Assembly (NCBI GenBank): GCA_947397865.1
Contig: OX377620.1
Span: 111,217,037-111,281,036 of the forward strand
Reading direction: 5' to 3'
Source: Polietes domitor
Lineage: Eukaryota > Arthropoda > Insecta > Diptera > Muscidae
DNA length: 64,000 nucleotides
Shown here: piece by piece, positions 22,883 to 33,037 of the stretch
Numbering within the stretch: the first letter of the stretch is position 1
How the letters are laid out: every line of letters begins with the position of its first letter
Notes under the pieces: generated by a model
The model's input: the letters and a program-made list of their open reading frames with translations, nothing else
Databases searched by the model: none
What the model was told of the DNA's origin: nothing
Translations under genes and position numbers: made by a program

Positions 22883-22989
22883 GATCGTCTATGGCCCAAA
22901 AAAAATTCTGTAAAATTTGGTCGCCCATAAAAAAGTGCATGACTTTGAGCAAAACTGGGTGACACGGGTCTGTTTTTTACCTTTATCAC

Positions 22990-23166
22990 GCAGTGGTATT
23001 CGTATATGGTTATATTTTTTCGTGTTACACTGTGTAATCGACTCAGTGATTTTAAGCCGATCGATAGACTTAAAGGTATGTCTAGTTCGATTATTTCTTG
23101 GTGTTACAAACACTTGGCTTGAAAATAATTTATAATACCCCGTTCCAGAAAGTGTTGTAGGGTATA
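22990..23166 (-). mobile_element. A-prime 5' end fragment
   Basis: ATCGACTCAGTGATTTTAAG through TTTCTTGGTGTTACAAACAC, ending GTTGTAGGGTATAAAAAC, matches the A-prime 5' end (19757-19830) in reverse. No array or hairpin is attached. Confidence 0.6.
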
Positions 23167-24685
23167 AAAACATATTTTAGTTTAATGTCCAATCTGAAGA
23201 TCTGAAATTATGTTTTCCCTAAACTGTTGTTTATGGAAAGGCAAGAGTATCACATCACATGGAAGCAGCAACCCAGTGGGGGGTCTCCTACTGTTAAACA
23301 TAACGTGTTTTATTCCCACTTCTCACTACTGATGGCATCTCAAGCGAATAAATACTTTTAAAAATTTAATTTTTAATTTTTGATAATTGTTTTTAAAACC
23401 GAAAATAAAAATATTATGACATGCACCGTCCGTGCGTGAGGCGTAACATGAAACGTTTAAATTAACTTTTAATGGATACGTCGTTGTTGTCGTTTTTTAT
23501 TAAGCCAAATGGGTAAATGATAAAGTAAAAAAGATGAAAAAATAGTAAAAAATAAGTTATATTTAGACCGAATTGACCACCGACTGATTGTATAATAGCA
23601 AACAGTCATGCCAGTCAGTCAGTCAGTCACGGCAAAAGTCCGCTATAAAAGGTGGCAACTTGTGAAACACACTTCACCGCCTGCTTCTTCAGAGAACATT
23701 ATTTGGACGTTTAAACGTAAAGATTTACACATGATTTCGCACTATCTTCCGGTGTTAGAAATGTGCTGTCATGTTGTTGTTGCTGCTGAAATAATTGTCC
23801 ATACATACGCACATCCATTCAACTGTAGATTTCATGTTTTGAAAATGAGCTGGCGTTCCGCAAACGTAATGCAAACATTAAATGTTGTAGAGTGAATAAA
23901 AATAAACAAAAAAGCAATTAAAGCCTTAAGATAAGCACACTCGCATTCACACTCACAGGTAGCCAGTCACATAGACACACCTGGTGTTACGTTAATATTT
24001 GCTGGGGTCAATTATTTTGAGCGAACTGTCGGCCGAGTGTTGAAAGAGTATTTCAATACCAACAATACAATAATGCGAGTACATATTACTTAACAACAAC
24101 AGGTGAAGACATAACGGCCTGTTGTCCGAAGTAATGTATATAAATAGAGTGGGTACCCTATAATGGGTACTTCCAATAGCATTAGTTTACAACCATTTTG
24201 TCGATGGACGACATTTTCTTCTGAGTCTTAAAATCGAAAACCTTTTTGAGGAATAAGTTTTTGTTTCAATTTATTATTAAAATTGAAAATTTGGTCAAAG
24301 GTTACTTTAGTGTTTAGACTATAATTTTGGAAGTATTATTAGTGATTTAGGAAAAGTCGCCAAAAAAATGATTTTTTAAATGTCGTTTTTTACAGAACCA
24401 TTCATATAAAACAAAAAATCGAAACTCTTTATAAAACCTAGTAGTCTACCAAAGAAACAATAAAATAAATAAAATTTCAAAAATATGTGATTTAAAAATT
24501 AAAAGAGTAATTCCGTGTTAACCGATCTCATTTCTTCTTCTTTTCTCCGATTGTGACGTCATTTTCCAAATATGTACATTTCTATATGGCGAATAAAGCT
24601 GCATTTCCTGATTTTAAAAAATATGAAATGGTGTACACTAGGGTGGATTGAAAATATTTTTTTTTTGCCATAAGGCAATTTTTAA
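23167..24685. other. Apparently single-copy region, no firm gene
   Basis: A 95-codon frame at 23608-23895 (+) begins in a run of CAGTCAGT repeats and contains TGTTGTTGTTGCTGCTG; it has no family match and could be intronic DNA. A TCACACTCACAGGTAGCC block follows near 23950. No gene is called. Confidence 0.35.
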
Positions 24686-26262
24686 ACAAGCAAGGAAAGT
24701 CTAAGGTCGGGCGGGGCCGACTCTATGATACACTCCACTTTCTATCCGAATACAATTCAATTCGGTGAAAAAGTGAAAACGGGAAGGTTTTTAGTATCCT
24801 GTAAATGTATGAGTTTGACAAAAAATGTTAAATCGGAAAGGACATTTGTATGAGGATATATTGAAACCTGGATCGAAATAGGTGAAATATAATATATATA
24901 GATTTAGCCAAAATCGGTTAAATATTTGGGAGCAACGTTTGTATTGGAGCTATATCTAAATCTGAACCGATCTTACACACTTTCACCATAGTTTTGTTAA
25001 GTTGGACTATAAGATGTTGTGAAAATGTTAAAGAAATTTGGGTACATTATGTGGTTTCTATAGCGCAAAAGTCAAATCGGGAGTGACATTTATATGGGGC
25101 TATATATAAATCTGAACCGATCTTACCCAATTTCAGCTTAGGTGTTTCTAGTTGGATTATAAGATGTTGTGCCAAATTTAAAGAAAATCGAGTACAATAT
25201 GTGGTTTCTAGGGCGGAAAATGTCAAATCGGGAGCGACATTTGTATGGGAGCTATATCTAAAACTGAACCGATCTTACCCAATTTCAGCATAGGTGTTTC
25301 TAGTTGGATTATAAGATGTTGTGCCAAATTTAAAGAAAATCGAGTACAATATGTGGCATTTAAAGCGGAAAAAGTCAAATCGGGAGCGACATTTATATGG
25401 GGGCTATATCTAAATCTGAACCGATCTTACCCAACTTCAGCATAGGTGTTTCTAGTTGGATTATAAGATGTTGTGCCAAATTTAAAGAAAATCGAGTACA
25501 ATATGTGGCATTTAAAGCGGAAAAAGTCAAATCGGGAGCGACATTTATATGGGGGCTATGTCTAAATCTGAACCGATCTTACCCAATTTCAGCATAGGTG
25601 TTTCTAGTTGGATTATAAGATGTTGTGCCAAATTTAAAGAAAATCGAGTACAATATGTGGTTTCTAGAGCGGAAAACGTCAAATCGGGAGCGACATTTGT
25701 ATGGGGGCTATATATAAATCTGAACCGATCTTACCCAATTTCTGCATAGGTGTTTCTAGTTAGATTATAAGATGTTGTGCCAAATTGAAAGAAAATCGAG
25801 TAATATGGTTTCTAGAGCGGAAAAAGTCAAATCGGGAGCGAAATATGTATGGGAGCTATATATAAATCTGAACCGATCTAACACATTTTTACCACAGGTG
25901 TTTCTAGTTGAAATATAAGATGTTTTGCCAATTTTAAAGAAAATCTGTTATAATATGTGGAATCTAGAGTGAAAAGAGTCAAATCGGGAGTGAAATTCGT
26001 ATGGGGCTATATCTTCAAATTAAATAGCGTTCGCCCTTGTCCCGAAAAACTTCATTGTGCGAAGTTTCATTTAGTTATGTCTACAATTGCGACCTGTATC
26101 GTGATTACAAGAATAAATGGCCAGACAGACGGACATTGCTAAATCGACTCAAAAAGTGATTCTAAGTCGATCGGTATAATTAACAATGGGTCTACCTCGC
26201 TTCCTTTTGGGTGTTACAAACAAATGCACAAAGACATAATACTCTCGTGAAGTGTATAAAAA
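24686..26262 (-). mobile_element. HINE family A copy A5, longest array
   Basis: The left (3') end has GGTCGGGCGGGGCCGACTCT; the right (5') end has CTCTCGTGAAGTGTATAAA. About seven units lie between; those at 25245, 25397 and 25549 are exactly 152 bp apart and nearly identical, pointing to recent unit homogenisation. Outer units are more diverged. No protein is encoded. Confidence 0.87.
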
Positions 26263-26630
26263 TGTTCAACTTTGTGGTAATGGAGGGTAGGAGGGTATAT
26301 ATCATTTGGGACAAAAAAAAAGTATAACACATTGAAGGAGTGACTTAAGACCTTAGGTATGTTTGGACCAAATCCAAATTTCACACGGATCTTTGGTATC
26401 AGTTTTTTTAGTATTTGATAATGTTTTTATAATCACTTTAAGTGTACTAAATATGACGGGTTTTGCCAAACCCCTTTCAGTACCTTCCACACAAATCACC
26501 TTAAACTACGTAAAGTTAAAAATGTACGGATGATCGGAATACTGTGAAATTTTATATTTGGCAATTATTTTACAGAGGTTACATTCGCATGGATTTAAAT
26601 TCTTCCATACACATGTTCTCTGAGAGTGAG
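26263..26630. other. Spacer, nothing recognised
   Basis: No frame or repeat that I can name. Confidence 0.4.
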
Positions 26631-27525
26631 GGTGGTTAAATTGTAAGGGCCAATGTTGAATGTGAACCACACCTAAACGTCAAGCTTTTTTCTGCCTTTC
26701 ATTTGACATTCCTCAATTTCAGACTAACTCAATTTGAACCATGGAAAGATACACAATCGAGCAACGCGTTAAAGTTATTCCGGCTTATTATGAAAATGGG
26801 CGTTCAAATCAAATGCATATCGTACAATTTTCGAAGAAAATCATCTTCAGTGATGGGGCACATTTTCACCTCAGTGGTTTTGCCAACAAGCAGAATTGCC
26901 ACATTTGGGCGAATGATAATCCAAGAGTGATTGTTGAAAAACCAATGCACCCACAAAGAGTGACTGTTTGGTGCGGTTCATCGGGCCGTATTTTTTTCCA
27001 AATGAGGCCGATCAGGCATTTGCTGTGAATGGTCTTCGCTATCGAAAAGATGATAACGAATTTTTTAATGGCCCGAATTGGAAGATATGGATGTAGACGA
27101 TATGTGGTTTCAACAGGACGGTCCACTTGCCACACAGCTAACGAAACAATGGCTCCTTGGAGCGACAAATTCAATGGCCGTGTTATCTCTCGTAGTCGCG
27201 ATGTCAATTGGCCTCCAAGATCATGTGATTTGACACCGTTGGACTTCTTTCTTTGGGGTTATTTGAAATAAAAGGTGTACGTCGGTAAGCCAACAACGAT
27301 TCAAGAGCTAAAGGATGAGATAATTCGGCACATTAACGGTATAGAACCTCAATTATGCCTCAGCGTCATCGAAAATTTGGTGGAGTGCAGCCGAGGTCGC
27401 GGCGGCTATTTGGCCGATATTTTGTTCCATACTTAATTAAGCCATACCAATATTATCACAATAAAAGGAAATGACAATATTTTTTTTTATCCAAAGTCAA
27501 CATCGGCCCTTAAAATTAAACCACC
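26631..27525 (+). mobile_element. Second DD41D mariner-type element, internally deleted
   Basis: Inverted repeats of 29 bp lie at 26631-26659 and 27497-27525 (start GGTGGTTAAATT on the left, GGTGGTTTAATT on the right when reversed; about 26 of 29 bases agree). They differ from those of the 9008 element, so this is another family of the same group. The 895-bp copy carries one broken transposase. A clean TA on each side is not evident. Confidence 0.82.
26741..27436 (+). pseudogene. DD41D-type transposase lacking most of its DNA-binding region
   Basis: The ATG at 26741 starts MERYTIEQRVKVI, the usual N-terminal helix. After YYENGRSNQ the sequence jumps directly to KIIFSDGAHFHLSG (first Asp), NKQNCHIWANDNP and HPQRVTVWCG, so about 100 codons of helix-turn-helix and linker are deleted. 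Frameshifts follow. The second Asp (FQQDGP) and the third (CDLTPLDFFLWGY) are separated by 122 nt, i.e. 41 codons less one base, which places this gene in the DD41D class rather than DD34D mariner. The C-terminus ends ADILFHT at 27436. Not functional. Confidence 0.88.
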
Positions 27526-27570
27526 TTTTATAAGTTTGTTTAGCCGACTGACGTTTTCTTACTTGTTGTA

Positions 27571-28163
27571 AAGGGTGTTTTTTTAAAACTTTAAAGTTTT
27601 TTTAAAGTTTTTCAAAAAAAAAAAACACATAAAATTCAGAAAAATGCATGAAATCTTTATTTGAGTCGATAGTACGGTCCATATAATTTAATGTTTGAAG
27701 ATTATTTCATGCGAATGTTGACCTTGACTGCGCCTCAAATGGTCCATCTGCTTAGTCCAATTTTGGCATTTCCACGTTTTTGAGTAACAGAGGCCCAATT
27801 GCTGCGAACGGCGACGAATCGATAATTGATGGTCATCATTAATACTGGCCGATACAGCTGCGATATTTTCTCCAGTTCGCACTCTACGTAAGCGTAAATG
27901 CGAAATTTAGTCACAATAGCCCGAATAGCCGCTTCAGTGGGTCGATTAAACTGACCATAAAATGGAAGAAGCGCGCGATGAACTTTCTTAACAGAGCACG
28001 CATTTTGATAATAAAATTCAATAATTTGCAAGCGTTGTTCGTTTGTAAGACGATTCATGGTTAAATTATAGACCAAACTGAAGATGTTTGACAGTGAAAC
28101 AAAACGTGCGTCAGCTGTTTAAACCAGTGTTGTCAAAAAGATAATAGCTAAAAAATCAACCTT
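27571..28163 (-). mobile_element. Mariner deletion derivative C, broken copy C3
   Basis: 593-bp minus-strand copy of the element also found at 28868-29486 and 31742-32361. TA flanks both ends (27569-27570, 28164-28165). The tips read AAGGGTG and, reversed, AAGGTTGATTTTTT. More diverged than the other two copies. Confidence 0.8.
27688..28058 (-). pseudogene. Helix-turn-helix-only transposase derivative, frameshifted (copy C3)
   Basis: Starts MNRLTNEQRLQIIEFYY at 28058 and follows copies C1 and C2 through FNRPTEAAIRAIVTKFR, then loses frame (one extra base near 27970 and a deletion near 27890). The second half in another frame has SIRRRSQQLGLCYSKTW joined to CQNWTKQMDHLRRS, the same internal junction as in the two intact copies. 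The catalytic domain is absent. The shared junction shows the deletion occurred once, before the copies spread. Confidence 0.82.
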
Positions 28164-28165
28164 TA

Positions 28166-28245
28166 GAATAAACTTATAGTCCAGCTGGTCTGAGTTTCTT
28201 TTTACAGTGGGTCAACGTTTTCATTCTTTATACGAAGGGAGCATT
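28166..28245 (+). repeat. Dispersed repeat E, copy 1
   Basis: GAATAAACTTATAGTCCAGC and TGGTCTGAGTTTCTTTT, about 75 bp, recur at 41284-41360 and, reversed and shorter, at 61005-61036. Nature unknown. Confidence 0.6.
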
Positions 28246-28250
28246 ATATA

Positions 28251-28789
28251 GGGTGGCTAATTTAAAACTTTAAATTAGAATCGGCTCTAAAAAAGTACTG
28301 ATTCTTTTTTTTTAATTTCTGGTTTTATTGGAAAGGTTGACCTTTGTCCCTTAATAATGGAACACAATATCATTCATATGACTACCACGACTAGTTCGGC
28401 AGTACCGACAGTACGATCAACCCAATTTTTCAGTACAGCCCAAAAGCCACACAAAAACAGTGGCTCGTTGTGGATGAATAGTCACGTGTTGGTTCTCTGA
28501 ACCCCATATGCGGCAATTTTGCTTATTGACATAGCCACCGAGATGAAAATGAGCTCCATGAAGGCTGCACTGAAGGCCGATGTCTTCTCGAATATTTTCC
28601 ACATAAAATTCTTACAGTTTGCGTTAGAGACTCAAAACTTTGGACGTAAGTTTTTAATATTTCACAATTTTGTTCGAGCGTATAGCGTCCCATTTTGCAA
28701 ATGGCAAACATAAAGCAGAAATTAAAAATAAAAATGAATAAAGTAAAAGTAATCGGTAGTTCAAATTTAAAATTTTAAATGGCCTACCC
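28251..28789 (-). mobile_element. Mariner-type deletion derivative X, complete copy
   Basis: Ends GGGTGGCTAATTTAAAAC (left) and, reversed, GGGTAGGCCATTTAAAAT (right), flanked by TA (28249-28250, 28790-28791). It carries a minus-strand transposase remnant. A second, truncated copy lies at 29681-30066 as part of a local duplication. Confidence 0.78.
28417..28693 (-). pseudogene. DD41D-like transposase remnant (element X)
   Basis: The minus-strand frame starts MGRYTLEQNCEILKTY at 28693, then another frame carries ENIREDIG and HFHLGGYVNKQNCRIWGSEN, the conserved stretch after the first catalytic Asp, and HPQRATV. Almost all of the DNA-binding region and everything after the VWCG strand is deleted. 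Dead remnant; superfamily from motif order. Confidence 0.75.
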
Positions 28790-28867
28790 TATATATTTAG
28801 ACAATCGCAAAAAAGGCGCAATTACTGCAAAAATCCAAAATTTTCGGTTACAATTGAATTTTTTGTA

Positions 28868-29486
28868 AAGAGTGATTTTTTTGAGGTTAGGATTTTCATG
28901 CATTAGTATTTGACAGATCACGTGGGATTTCAGACATGGTGTCAAAGAGAAAGATGCTCAGTATGCTTTGACATTTCATCATGAATCGTCTTACAAACGA
29001 ACAACGCTTGCAAATTATTGAATTTTATTATCAAAATGCGTGCTCTGTTAAGAAAGTTCATTGCGCGCTTCCATTTTATGGTCAGTTTAATCGACCCACT
29101 GAAGCGGCTATTCGGGCTATTGTGACTAAATTTCGCACCAAATTTACATTGTTGGACATTAAACCACCAACACGCTTACGTAGAGTGCGAACTGAAGAAA
29201 ATACCGCAGCTGTATCGGCCAGTGTTAATGATGACCACCAATTTTCGATTCGTCGCCGTTCGCACCAATTGGGTCTCTGTTACTCAAAAACGTGGAAATG
29301 CCAAAATTGGACTAAGCGGATGGACCACCTAAGACGCAGCCGCGGTCAACATTTAAATGAAATTATCTTCAAAAAGTAAATGTCATGGACCAATCAAACG
29401 TTTCAAATAAAGAACCGATGAGATTTTGCAAATTTTATGCGTTTTTTTAAAAAAAAAAGTTATCAAGCTCTTACAAAATCACCCTT
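28868..29486 (+). mobile_element. Mariner deletion derivative C, copy C1
   Basis: 619 bp, flanked by TA (28866-28867 and 29487-29488). Tips: AAGAGTGATTTTTTTGAGG on the left and, reversed, AAGGGTGATTTTGTAAGAGC on the right. Nearly identical to C2 (31742-32361). It contains one open frame. Confidence 0.88.
28981..29379 (+). CDS. 132-residue helix-turn-helix-only transposase derivative (copy C1)
   Basis: An uninterrupted frame of 132 codons. Residues about 1-55 (MNRLTNEQRLQIIEFYYQN through AAIRAIVTKFR) are the first helix-turn-helix of a mariner-type transposase. About 60-100 hold the linker and second helix-turn-helix (SIRRRSHQLGLCYSKTW). At about 109 the chain passes in frame to the last 20-25 residues of a full transposase (NWTKRMDHLRRS to EIIFKK). 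All three catalytic Asp are absent, so it cannot cut DNA. It could bind element ends or compete with a full transposase; this is inference. The upstream 113 bp of element DNA could hold a promoter. It differs from copy C2 at only about two residues. Confidence 0.75.
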   Translation: MNRLTNEQRLQIIEFYYQNACSVKKVHCALPFYGQFNRPTEAAIRAIVTKFRTKFTLLDIKPPTRLRRVRTEENTAAVSASVNDDHQFSIRRRSHQLGLCYSKTWKCQNWTKRMDHLRRSRGQHLNEIIFKK

Positions 29487-29680
29487 TATTTACTTTCTCT
29501 ATCTGCGTTTCTGAAACAATTCTGTCACAAATATTCCCTATTTAGCAATCATATGCCAAGAAATATTTTGCCTTATAATTTGGGAAGCAAAATGTTACAG
29601 ATCTAAAAATCTTTCGCTATTCTGTGCCAAACAAAAAGTCTTAGTTTGTTGGACAGAGTAATTAAACTACACAAAAACTA

Positions 29681-30066
29681 AGACAGTACGATCAACCCAA
29701 TTTTTGAGTACAGCCCAAAAGCCACACCAAATAGTGGCTCGTTGTGGAAGCATAGTCACGTGTTGGTTCTCTGAACCACATATGCGGCAATTTTGCTTAT
29801 TGACATAGCCACCGAGATGAAAATGAGCTCAATGACGGCTGCACTGAAGGCCGATGTCTTCTCGAATATTTTCCACATAAAATTCTTACAGTTTGCGTTA
29901 GAGACTCAAAACTTTGGACGTAAGTTTTTAATGTTTCACAATTTTGTTCGAGCGTATAGCGTCCCATTTTTCAAATGGCAAACACTAAAAACAGAAATTA
30001 AAAATAAAATGAATGTTATTCTACCTTTCAAAGTAGTTCAAACTTAAAATTTTAAATGGCCCACCC
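29681..30066 (-). mobile_element. Element X, truncated second copy
   Basis: Same transposase remnant as 28403-28789, missing the left terminus; the right terminus CCCACCCTATA is kept. It arose by the local duplication rather than by insertion, because the flanks are duplicated too. Confidence 0.75.
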
Positions 30067-30335
30067 TATATATTTAGGCAATCGCAAAAAAGGCGCAAAA
30101 ACCCAGAATTTTGCATTTATATTTACTTTCTCTATCTGCGTTTCTAAAACAAATCTGTCACAAATATTCCCTATTTAGCAATCATATGCCAAAAAATATT
30201 TTGCATTAAAATTTGGGAAGCAAAATGTTACAGATCTAAAAATCTAGAAATCTTTTTAAACACGGTCGCTATTTTGTGCCAAACAAAAAGTCTTAGTTTG
30301 TTGGATCGAGTAATTAAACTACACAAAAACTAAGA

Positions 30336-31593
30336 GCAACATTTTTTTTGGTATTTTTGAATTTTTGTATGCGACCTTCAGTTTTTACAGTGCACATTTG
30401 ATATTATGTAGTCAAGAGTTGTCGAGATCAGAGTGCTTCAAAAACAGTTGACAAGGAAGGAGGCTTGATAACACATGTGTTAAGACTGCAGTCTGCAGTA
30501 GGTCAATTCTTGCGTACATTTTGGGCCCCTTCAAAAATTGTTTTAATATATGTTCATTTTGTGCTCTTTTGAGAAATTCTGACTACACCTTCGAAATATC
30601 TGTTCTTCATTCCGTAAAATAAGTTGAATAACCTCATTTGCTTTCGACGTGCTAATATAATTTTAAAGGAGCTTTACGTTGACCGACTTTTGTCGATTTG
30701 GAAATAAAAACAGTAAAATGTAATTAAAATGTGATAATTTGTAGCAGAATTTAAGAGATTAATTTAGTAATACTCGTATACGCACACACACCTATATATG
30801 TATGTATATATATATATAAAGTATTGTGCCAAACAAAGCCAACAACATTTGAAATTAAATTATAATAAAAACAAATGCTCGCTATTGCGTATGACATGCG
30901 ACATCAGCATTTTGTCGCTAATTCGTGTTTGTGAGTTTGTTCATTGTTTCCAAAATGTTGTAGGTCATCTTTGTGGCACCCTTCGTATGCTCATTAGAAA
31001 AGAGAAAAAACGATAAAAAAGAAATTTCGAAAACCAAGGCTAACAAAATGTTGATTCAAAAAAAAAAACAGCGGATGTCTGAAGAATGTCTTTAAAATTG
31101 AGAGACAATTTCCAAATCAAAATGTGTGAACCCAGCTTAAATGCGAAGGTAAACACGCACGTCTGAAAATAGTATTATTTGTAACGTTGGTCCAGAACCG
31201 TTCTTGTTTTTAAAAAGAATCACGCAGTGGTTCCAAAACGATTTTTTTTAAATATTTCTGTAACTTTGGAGGTGTTTTGGAGATGATTTAAAAATTTGTG
31301 GGCGATACTTCAAAGCGGGTTCCCTAAGCTATGTGAAATTTTGAAATGATTGCCAAAAGTACAATAATGAACCGATTGCAAATATATAGTGTCGGTGAAT
31401 ACCTGGAGAGTATAATACCTGGACACAAACCGCTGTTAAAACTGTCAGCTGTTAACGGGTTAACAGATCAATGTTAAGACGTTAACAGAGATATGAATGA
31501 AGATAAATTCGGAATTTAGGTTGCAAAAATCTTCAAAATATAAATTTCTGCAGAAGATGATTTGTGCGTCCATTACAGAAGATGATTTGTGCG
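30336..31593. other. AT-rich spacer
   Basis: A short (TA)n run lies near 30800-30818. A 20-mer containing GAAGATGATTTGTGCG is tandemly doubled at about 31553-31593. No gene is recognised. Confidence 0.4.
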
Positions 31594-31741
31594 TAGGGTT
31601 TGTGGTCCGGGAATTCCCGAATCCCGGGAAAAAATTTAAATTTCCCGGGAATACGGGAAATATTAAAAAATAAAAAATTCTATATATATTTTAAATTCAT
31701 ATATTTACATTATTGGCAATAGTAATGAACATTTCTTTATA

Positions 31742-32361
31742 AAGAGTGATTTTTTTGAGGTTAGGATTTTCATGCATTAGTATTTGACAGATCACGTGGG
31801 ATTTCAGACATGGTGTCAAAGAGAAAGATGCTCAGTATGCTTTGACATTTCATCATGAATCGTCTTACAAACGAACAACGCTTGCAAATTATTGAATTTT
31901 ATTATCAAAATGCGTGCTCTGTTAAGAAAGTTCATTGCGCGCTTCCATTTTATGGTCAGTTTAATCGACCCACTGAAGCGGCTATTCGGGCTATTGTGAC
32001 TAAATTTCGCACCAAATTTACATTGTTGGACATTAAACCACCAACACGCTTACGTAGATTGCGAACTGAAGAAAATATCGCAGCTGTATCGGCCAGTGTT
32101 AATGATGACCACCAATTTTCGATTCGTCGCCGTTCGCACCAATTGGGTCTCTGTTACTCAAAAACGTGGAAATGCCAAAATTGGACTAAGCGGATGGACC
32201 ACCTAAGACGCAGCCGCGGTCAACATTTAAATGAAATTATCTTCAAAAAGTAAATGTCATGGACCAATCTAACGTTTCAAATAAAGAACCGATGAGATTT
32301 TGCAAATTTTATGCGTTTTTTTTTAAAAAAAAAGTTATCAAGCTCTTAAAAAATCACCCTT
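31742..32361 (+). mobile_element. Mariner deletion derivative C, copy C2
   Basis: 620 bp with TA on both sides (31740-31741 and 32362-32363). Tips AAGAGTGATTTTTTTGAGG and, reversed, AAGGGTGATTTTTTAAGAGC. It lies inside the hAT-like segment that starts at 31594. Confidence 0.9.
31855..32253 (+). CDS. 132-residue helix-turn-helix-only transposase derivative (copy C2)
   Basis: Same length and frame as the copy at 28981-29379. It reads RLRTEENIAAV where C1 reads RVRTEENTAAV; otherwise the two translations look the same. The N-terminal helix-turn-helix pair is complete and joins in frame to the C-terminal tail NWTKRMDHLRRS. No catalytic Asp. Two independent insertions keep the same open frame, either because both are very young or because the short product is tolerated or useful. 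Expression is unknown. Confidence 0.75.
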   Translation: MNRLTNEQRLQIIEFYYQNACSVKKVHCALPFYGQFNRPTEAAIRAIVTKFRTKFTLLDIKPPTRLRRLRTEENIAAVSASVNDDHQFSIRRRSHQLGLCYSKTWKCQNWTKRMDHLRRSRGQHLNEIIFKK

Positions 32362-32689
32362 TATTATATTACTAAAAAAAAACTTTTTAAATTCGCTAAG
32401 TCACTATTTTTGCGCAACACAGCTAGGGGAATACACACTTTTTATTAGGATATTTGCAGGATTTTCAATATAAATCGAAAATATCATACTGGCAATACTA
32501 TGGCTGACATAGTGTCAATACTTAACCCTGCTATCTGGTTTAACTTTAAATTTCTTTTTTACCAGAATAATCTACGAGATAAAAGGTGAACATATTCTTA
32601 AAGAAGAATTTATTTTACATATGAAGTCAGTAAGAAATGGTATAAAAATAGGGAAAACATTAAAATTGTTCAACAGGAAACTTTAGAGA

Positions 32690-32937
32690 GAAATCTAATA
32701 GGAATAGAAATATGTATATCTTACAGTATATTTAAATGACCTTCTATAAGAACTAATGACGGGTCTATTTCATTGTTTTAATTTTTTATGAATTTATTTA
32801 ATTAATATTAATTTTTTATAATATTTCTATTGTTTTTACAGTTTAGAATATTTCTCCCCGTTGCTGTTATATATTTTCGTCTTTAGACGAATGAATCTTC
32901 TAAATTAAATACGGTCTCAGCCAAGGCGTATTAATAA
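32690..32937 (+). repeat. Direct repeat, copy 1
   Basis: Begins GAGAGAAATCTAATAGGAAT and contains TTTCGTCTTTAGACGAATGA. Repeated at 33629-33876, offset 939 bp, roughly nine bases in ten alike by eye. Confidence 0.85.
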
Positions 32938-33037
32938 AGGTGATAGCAGGAGGCCAGCTGACTGAAATTTTTTTCATTCAAAAGTAACCGAAACTGTCAA
33001 ATCCCATATATTTTGCTTTGACAGTATGGCTCACCAT

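Larger units (their letters stand above)
28403..30335. repeat. Tandem duplication of about 650 bp, one copy holding a mariner derivative
   Basis: Unit 1 is 28403-28865 plus 29489-29680; unit 2 is 29681-30335. Shared blocks: GACAGTACGATCAACCCAA (start), the X remnant, AATCGCAAAAAAGGCGCAA, TCTATCTGCGTTTCT, ATTCCCTATTTAGCAATCAT and AACTACACAAAAACTAAGA (end). Element C1 (28868-29486) splits unit 1 only, so unit 2 shows the empty site. Order of events: X inserted, duplication, then C1. Confidence 0.78.
31594..33037. mobile_element. hAT-like segment, first copy (right end missing), split by C2
   Basis: Starts TAGGGTTTGTGGTCCGGGAA, related to the tip at 33038. It contains element C2 and then the block 32690-32937, which recurs at 33629-33876 inside the second copy. 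No CCCTA right terminus is found before 33038. No transposase frame is left. Confidence 0.55.

Noticed and set aside
23608..23895. 95-codon frame beginning in CAGTCAGT repeats
   Set aside because: Starts in simple repeats, no match, no partner exons.
16505..26142. Recurrent frames of about 61-75 codons (MGAISKSEPILPNF... type) in the family A arrays
   Set aside because: They arise once per 152-bp unit on either strand. The unit is not a multiple of three, so the frame changes at each unit and always stops. They are a by-product of the repeat sequence.
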